Shown one piece after another: positions 59,963-64,000 of a stretch of 64,000 nucleotides of DNA (its first letter is position 1; each line of letters starts with the position of its first letter). The notes below the pieces were generated by a model. That model did no database searches and was not told where the DNA came from. It was given only the letters and a program-made list of their open reading frames with translations. Source of the stretch: Larkinella terrae. GTDB taxonomy: Bacteria; Bacteroidota; Bacteroidia; Cytophagales; Spirosomataceae. The stretch lies in assembly GCF_009668025.1 (NCBI RefSeq), contig NZ_WJXZ01000014.1, positions 186,001 to 250,000 on the forward strand, written 5' to 3'. The translations under genes and the position numbers were made by a program.

Positions 59963-62380
59963 ATGCTGCGTAACTACTTCAAAATCGCCTGGCGGAACCT
60001 GCTGAAGCATCCGACCACCACCAGCATCCACCTGATCGGGTTGACGCTCGGGCTGACGACCTGCCTGTTGATTCTGTTGTTTATCCAGAATGAACGGGGC
60101 TACGACCGGAATCTCAAGCTGGGCGACCGGATTTTTCGCGTAAACCTCATCCGGACGACGGGTGCGGAAGTCGAGAAGTCGGGCATTACGCCGTATCCGC
60201 TGGCCCCAGCCATGCGGGTTGACTTTGCCGACTGGCCCAAAGTAACCCGAATTCACGCCGATCGCGACATTTCCGTGCTGGTGTCGCCCCAGAACGTTCT
60301 GAAAGAAGACAACGTTGTTTTTGCCGAACCCGAATTTCTCGATCTATTTGAGTTCGAGATGCTGGAAGGCAACGGGAAGAAGATTCTCGCCGAACCCAAT
60401 CAGGTGATTTTGACGCAGAAAACCGCTCGGAAATATTTTGGATCGGCTCCGGCCGTTGGCAAAACACTGCGGTTGAATAACGACCTGAAGGTCCAGGTGG
60501 CGGGTGTCATGCGCGATGCCCCCGTGCAGACGAATTTTCCAGTCTCGATGCTGGTGTCGTTTTCGTCGATGAAAACCTATTTCTCGTTCGGCATTGACCA
60601 GTGGGGGCTGCGTTCCGGCGGGAGTGTGTATGCGGTTTTGCCCGAAGGCAAGTCGCCGGAACAGTACGCGGCCCGGCTTCGGCAGGCAGAGAAAAAATAC
60701 TTTTCCGCCCGCGACGGCGAAACCAGCACGCTCGTCCTCCAGCCCCTGCACGACATTCACTTCAATGCTGAATACGAAGGAACCATCCTGGCTCCGGCCA
60801 TTTCACCCACTTACTTATACGTTTTTGGTATCGTCGGCCTGTTCGTACTGCTGATTGCCTGCGTTAATTTCATCAATATTTCAACGGCCCGCGCCATGAA
60901 GCGTGCCAAGGAAGTGGGCGTTCGGAAGGTCATCGGTGCCACGCAAGGCCAGTTGGTCTGGCAGTTTCTAAGCGAAGCCTTCTGGCTGAGCGGTGTTTCG
61001 GCACTGCTGTCTTTTCTGCTCACCAACGGAATGCTGCCGGTTGTCAACGATTTTATGCAAAAGCAGATCACGGCGCCAAGCCTTCAAACCAGCCTGATTC
61101 TGGCGGTTCTGGCCCTGTTTACGGCTTTGCTGGCGGGCTTGTATCCGGCTTTTTTCCTGTCGCGTTTCCGGCCCATTCGCGTGCTGAAAACCGCATCGGA
61201 AACGGGTCGCGGCCCATCGGGCCGGGCCTGGCTGCGGCAGGGACTGGTGGTTTTTCAGTTTGCGATTTCGCTGATTCTGGCGGTCGGCGTTTTGGTTATC
61301 TACCGGCAAATGAACTATTTCCGGCAGAAGGACCTCGGCTTTAGCCGCGAAGCCATCGTGACGGTTGCCATCCCGGATTCGAAGAAAATGGCGGTTTTAG
61401 GGACAGCATTGCGGCAGATTCCGGGTGTCGAACGGCTTTCGTTTGCCCTGGGCGCGCCGACCTCGCCCAATAATTTCGGAACCGACATGCGGCCTGATCC
61501 CTCCAATCCGTCGAGGAAAGTCGGCATTTCACTCAAAATAGCCGATGCCGATTACCTGCAAACGTACGGTCTGAAGCTCATGGCCGGGCGGTTTTTCAAT
61601 CACCGCGATACGCTGTCGAGTGCCAGCTCCATTCCAGAAGAAAAACGGCAGTATGTGTTTGTCGTCAACGAAAATACCGTCAAGGCGCTGGGGTATGCCA
61701 AACCCGAACAGGCCATAGGGCGTAAACTCCGCGTTGGCAATAACGACATCGACGCCGAAATTGTGGGCGTTGTGAAGGATTTTCACACCAGTTCGCTGCA
61801 CAAGCCGATCGAACCGATGGTGATGATGAATTTTCCAACGTTTTATTATTCCGTCGGGCTGAAACTGCGGACGAGCAACTATGCCGCCACCATGACGGCC
61901 ATTGAAAATGCCTGGAAGGAAATCTACCCCGACGGTCTGTTCGAAGCTAAATTTCTGGACGACAGTCTTCAGGAGTTGTACGAAGACGAGCAGCGGCAGT
62001 TTTCGCTTCTGCGCGTTTTTGCCGGTATTGCCTTGATCATCTGCTGTTTGGGTTTGTGGGGGCTGGCGTCGTTCACCATCGAACGGCGGACGAAAGAAAT
62101 CGGCGTTCGGAAAGTGCTTGGCGCGTCGGTAACCGGAATTGTGGCGCTGATTTCCAAAGATTTCCTGAAACTGGTGCTGCTGGCGCTCATCATTTCAACC
62201 CCGATTGCGTGGTATGTGATGGAAATCTGGCTGAAGGCATTCAGTTACCGCATTGACGTCGAATGGTGGGTGTTTGCACTGGTCGGTACGGTTTCCGTCC
62301 TGATCGCGTTCCTGACGGTTTCGTTCCAAAGCATAAAAGCCGCCTTGACAAATCCGGTAAAGAGTTTGAGATCCGAATAA
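59963..62380 (+). CDS. FtsX/MacB-type ABC permease, paralogue 5
   Basis: 805 residues from ATG 59963 (MLRNYFKIAWRNLLKHPTTTSIHLIGLTLGLTTCLLILLF). The 7 codons upstream in frame are not conserved in the other copies. Motifs EVGVRKVIGATQG and EIGVRKVLGASVTG; end FQSIKAALTNPVKSLRSE, with T for M in the conserved ALMNP. It has the same two-block plan and probably the same mechanical role as its neighbours, with a different periplasmic domain. Confidence 0.93.
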   Translation: MLRNYFKIAWRNLLKHPTTTSIHLIGLTLGLTTCLLILLFIQNERGYDRNLKLGDRIFRVNLIRTTGAEVEKSGITPYPLAPAMRVDFADWPKVTRIHADRDISVLVSPQNVLKEDNVVFAEPEFLDLFEFEMLEGNGKKILAEPNQVILTQKTARKYFGSAPAVGKTLRLNNDLKVQVAGVMRDAPVQTNFPVSMLVSFSSMKTYFSFGIDQWGLRSGGSVYAVLPEGKSPEQYAARLRQAEKKYFSARDGETSTLVLQPLHDIHFNAEYEGTILAPAISPTYLYVFGIVGLFVLLIACVNFINISTARAMKRAKEVGVRKVIGATQGQLVWQFLSEAFWLSGVSALLSFLLTNGMLPVVNDFMQKQITAPSLQTSLILAVLALFTALLAGLYPAFFLSRFRPIRVLKTASETGRGPSGRAWLRQGLVVFQFAISLILAVGVLVIYRQMNYFRQKDLGFSREAIVTVAIPDSKKMAVLGTALRQIPGVERLSFALGAPTSPNNFGTDMRPDPSNPSRKVGISLKIADADYLQTYGLKLMAGRFFNHRDTLSSASSIPEEKRQYVFVVNENTVKALGYAKPEQAIGRKLRVGNNDIDAEIVGVVKDFHTSSLHKPIEPMVMMNFPTFYYSVGLKLRTSNYAATMTAIENAWKEIYPDGLFEAKFLDDSLQELYEDEQRQFSLLRVFAGIALIICCLGLWGLASFTIERRTKEIGVRKVLGASVTGIVALISKDFLKLVLLALIISTPIAWYVMEIWLKAFSYRIDVEWWVFALVGTVSVLIAFLTVSFQSIKAALTNPVKSLRSE

Positions 62381-62407
62381 TTTTCTTAAATCGTATGGGA
62401 TCGTATT

Positions 62408-62854
62408 TTATGGATACAGAAACTGATTTAAATCCAGTTGGAGAATGTCCGAAAACGACGACTCAGAGGTCAGACTGCCATCTCCGAGTCGATACCGGAA
62501 CCAGTGACGGGTTTTGTAATCATACACAAAACCTTCCTGAATACCGTATAATTCGCCGTCGATCAGTCGAATAACTTTTTGAATATCGTCTTTAACGCCA
62601 CGCGTATGACATACTTCAATGATAATTCGGGTTTGGTCAAGAGCATTGTCGTAAAGAATAACATCCGGTGTCGGGCTACTGTATTCACCCAGCATCATTT
62701 CAGGCAGTGGTTCGTAGGGGATAGCGCCCGACCGAAACTGCGGGTAAAGGCCCGTCGTCAATTGGGCAATAATACGCTGGTGGATAACCGGCGCATTGGT
62801 ACCCATATCTTCCTGAACGAGAGAGGGTTGGCTGTGGGGCAACGAATAGTTCAT
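62408..62854 (-). CDS. Uma2-like small nuclease-fold protein, copy 3
   Basis: 148 residues from ATG 62854 (MNYSLPHSQPSLVQEDMG). PTPDVILYDNALDQTRIIIEVCHTRGVKDDIQKVIRLI matches copy 2 over the core; the end is FSDILQLDLNQFLYP. Both copies 2 and 3 lack the K-F-x-x-Y helix of classical Uma2, so they may form a sub-family. It is divergent from permease 6 by 44 bp, with a TAATTTTG -7 box on its own strand. Function unknown. Confidence 0.8.
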   Translation of the reverse strand: MNYSLPHSQPSLVQEDMGTNAPVIHQRIIAQLTTGLYPQFRSGAIPYEPLPEMMLGEYSSPTPDVILYDNALDQTRIIIEVCHTRGVKDDIQKVIRLIDGELYGIQEGFVYDYKTRHWFRYRLGDGSLTSESSFSDILQLDLNQFLYP

Positions 62855-62878
62855 TATCGCTGTGCAAATGGTGTATAT

Positions 62879-62886
62879 CAAAATTA
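62879..62886 (-). promoter_or_regulatory. TAnnTTTG -7 box of Uma2-like copy 3
   Basis: CAAAATTA on plus reads TAATTTTG on minus, an exact -7 consensus placed about 25 bp before the ATG at 62854. It lies inside the 44-bp gap to permease 6. Confidence 0.5.
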
Positions 62887-62898
62887 AGTATTAACATT

Positions 62899-64000
62899 AT
62901 GCTTCGCAACTACTTCAAAATCGCCTTTCGGAATCTGTTGAGAAACAGGGTTTTTTCCGGGATCAACGTGTTTGGGCTGGCCATTGGAATGGCATCCTGC
63001 CTGTTGCTGTTCCTGTACATTTCGCACGAGCTGAGTTACGACGATTTCCAGCAGAAAGCCGACCGGACGGTGCGCGTGGTGATGGAATACAGCATGGAAG
63101 GGCAAGTAACCAAAGTGGCCGTGACCGGAACCAAAGTAGCCCCCGAATTTGGGCGGCAGTTCCCGGAGGTGGAAACCGGTGTTCGGCTGGAAAACCGCTC
63201 TGCGGTGGTGAGCTACGCCGACCGGCAATTCAGCGAAAAACGGGTTGTTTATGCCGATTCAGCCCTGTTCACGGTTTTTTCGTTTCAGTTAAAACAGGGA
63301 AATCCGAAAACCGCCCTGGCCGGACCTAATCTGGCCGTTTTGTCGGAATCGTCGGCCAGAAAATATTTCGGCAACGAAAATCCGCTTGGAAAAACCGTGC
63401 GGATCAACGCGGGCGGGGGCGACAAAGAATACGCCATCACCGGCGTGGTGCAGGATTGCCCGGCCAATTCCCAGATCAAATACGATCTGCTGGCGTCTTT
63501 TACGACGCTTTCGGCTTCGAAAGACGAGCAGTGGTTTTCGGCCAATTATGCCACGTACTTATTACTGCGCAAACCGGAATCGATTGCCACGTTGCAGGCC
63601 AAAATTCCCGCTTTCATGAAAACGCAGTTTAGCAAGGAGGAGATGGCGGGCGGTAATTACCTGTCGTACGAACTTGAACCGCTGCGGAAGGTGCATCTTC
63701 ACTCGGATGTTCAGGGCTATTTTGAACCCAACGGCGACCTGGTTTACATTTACATTTTTGGGTCGGTGGCCATCCTGATTCTGGTCATTGCCTGCGTCAA
63801 TTACATTAATCTGGCGACCTCGCGGGCCGTGGAGCGGGCGCAGGAAGTGGGCGTCCGGAAGGTGATGGGCGCGCTGCGGGGCCAACTCTTTGCCCAGTTT
63901 ATCGGCGAGTCGGTGATTGTTACGTTTACAGCTCTCGGACTGGGGCTGGTGCTGGTTTATCTGGCTTTGCCGTTTTTCAACGAACTATCGGATCGTACAT
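62899..64000 (+). CDS. FtsX/MacB-type ABC permease, paralogue 6, 3'-truncated by the window
   Basis: The first 367 residues are visible. N-terminus MLRNYFKIAFRNLLRNRVFSGINVFGLAIGMASCLLLFLYISHELSYDDFQ, periplasmic domain, then the first FtsX block with EVGVRKVMGALRG. The frame is open at the window end, where about 430 more residues are expected by comparison with the complete copies. Confidence 0.9.
   Translation, partial: MLRNYFKIAFRNLLRNRVFSGINVFGLAIGMASCLLLFLYISHELSYDDFQQKADRTVRVVMEYSMEGQVTKVAVTGTKVAPEFGRQFPEVETGVRLENRSAVVSYADRQFSEKRVVYADSALFTVFSFQLKQGNPKTALAGPNLAVLSESSARKYFGNENPLGKTVRINAGGGDKEYAITGVVQDCPANSQIKYDLLASFTTLSASKDEQWFSANYATYLLLRKPESIATLQAKIPAFMKTQFSKEEMAGGNYLSYELEPLRKVHLHSDVQGYFEPNGDLVYIYIFGSVAILILVIACVNYINLATSRAVERAQEVGVRKVMGALRGQLFAQFIGESVIVTFTALGLGLVLVYLALPFFNELSDRT

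Noticed and set aside
46480-64000. Reading the HlyD/MacB genes as a macrolide-resistance locus
   Set aside because: The MacB fold alone does not define the substrate; the two-block permeases of this group have no proven drug transport, and no other resistance gene is near.

Overview
The window looks like a chromosome segment of a Bacteroidota bacterium of the order Cytophagales, most like the Spirosoma/Larkinella group. This is inferred from C-terminal sorting domains of the type IX secretion system (T9SS), a TonB receptor/DUF4249 lipoprotein pair, a DUF5690 transporter, TAnnTTTG-type promoter boxes, weak ribosome binding sites and a long run of two-block FtsX/MacB permeases. No rRNA, tRNA, CRISPR array, insertion sequence or prophage was seen. 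Species cannot be named from the sequence alone.

Layout. 1-6 kb: 3' part of a giant secreted protein (GH42-like domain, 13 Ig-like He_PIG/cadherin-type repeats, T9SS tail). 6.2-10.1 kb: a small orphan gene, then three minus-strand genes (heparinase II/III-like protein, a stand-alone LytTR regulator, a short sugar transferase). They look like an exopolysaccharide locus, and their starts share an ACTCAACGT motif. 10.9-14.7 kb: TonB receptor, DUF4249 lipoprotein and a small orphan gene behind a large palindrome. 15.0-20.6 kb: a co-directional cluster of a two-TM protein of unknown function, an ABC exporter, a Ser/Thr kinase, a class II cyclic-nucleotide phosphodiesterase and another membrane protein. 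21-24.4 kb: a secreted protein with plant-type leucine-rich repeats (LRRs). 24.5-32.6 kb: haem-binding PQQ/HEAT protein, sialate O-acetylesterase, trehalase, pyruvate kinase. 32.7-42.8 kb: DUF5690 transporter, YqgE/AlgH, outer-membrane barrel, DnaQ-like exonuclease, VanX-type dipeptidase, SpmA-SpmB fusion, a toxin-antitoxin pair with a frameshifted PIN toxin, a GH3/beta-lactamase-type fusion and a DinB protein. 42.8-64 kb: an NtrY/NtrC-type two-component system, interrupted by an antisense ParE/RelE-type toxin-antitoxin pair, diverges from an efflux locus (HlyD adaptor, one ATPase, a small secreted protein and at least six paralogous FtsX/MacB permeases). Three Uma2-family genes lie antisense between the later permeases; the last permease runs off the window.

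The clearest regulatory reading is at 46.29-46.40 kb. Two 16-bp dyads with centres 21 bp apart stand about 100 bp upstream of a near-consensus sigma-54 promoter, between the NtrC-type regulator and the efflux locus, so the two-component system probably controls that locus. The second theme is a set of long intergenic hairpins in several sequence families. They occur in convergent, divergent and co-directional gaps, and two of them encode the last residues of a neighbouring gene. The third is the LytTR-associated ACTCAACGT motif around the exopolysaccharide genes.
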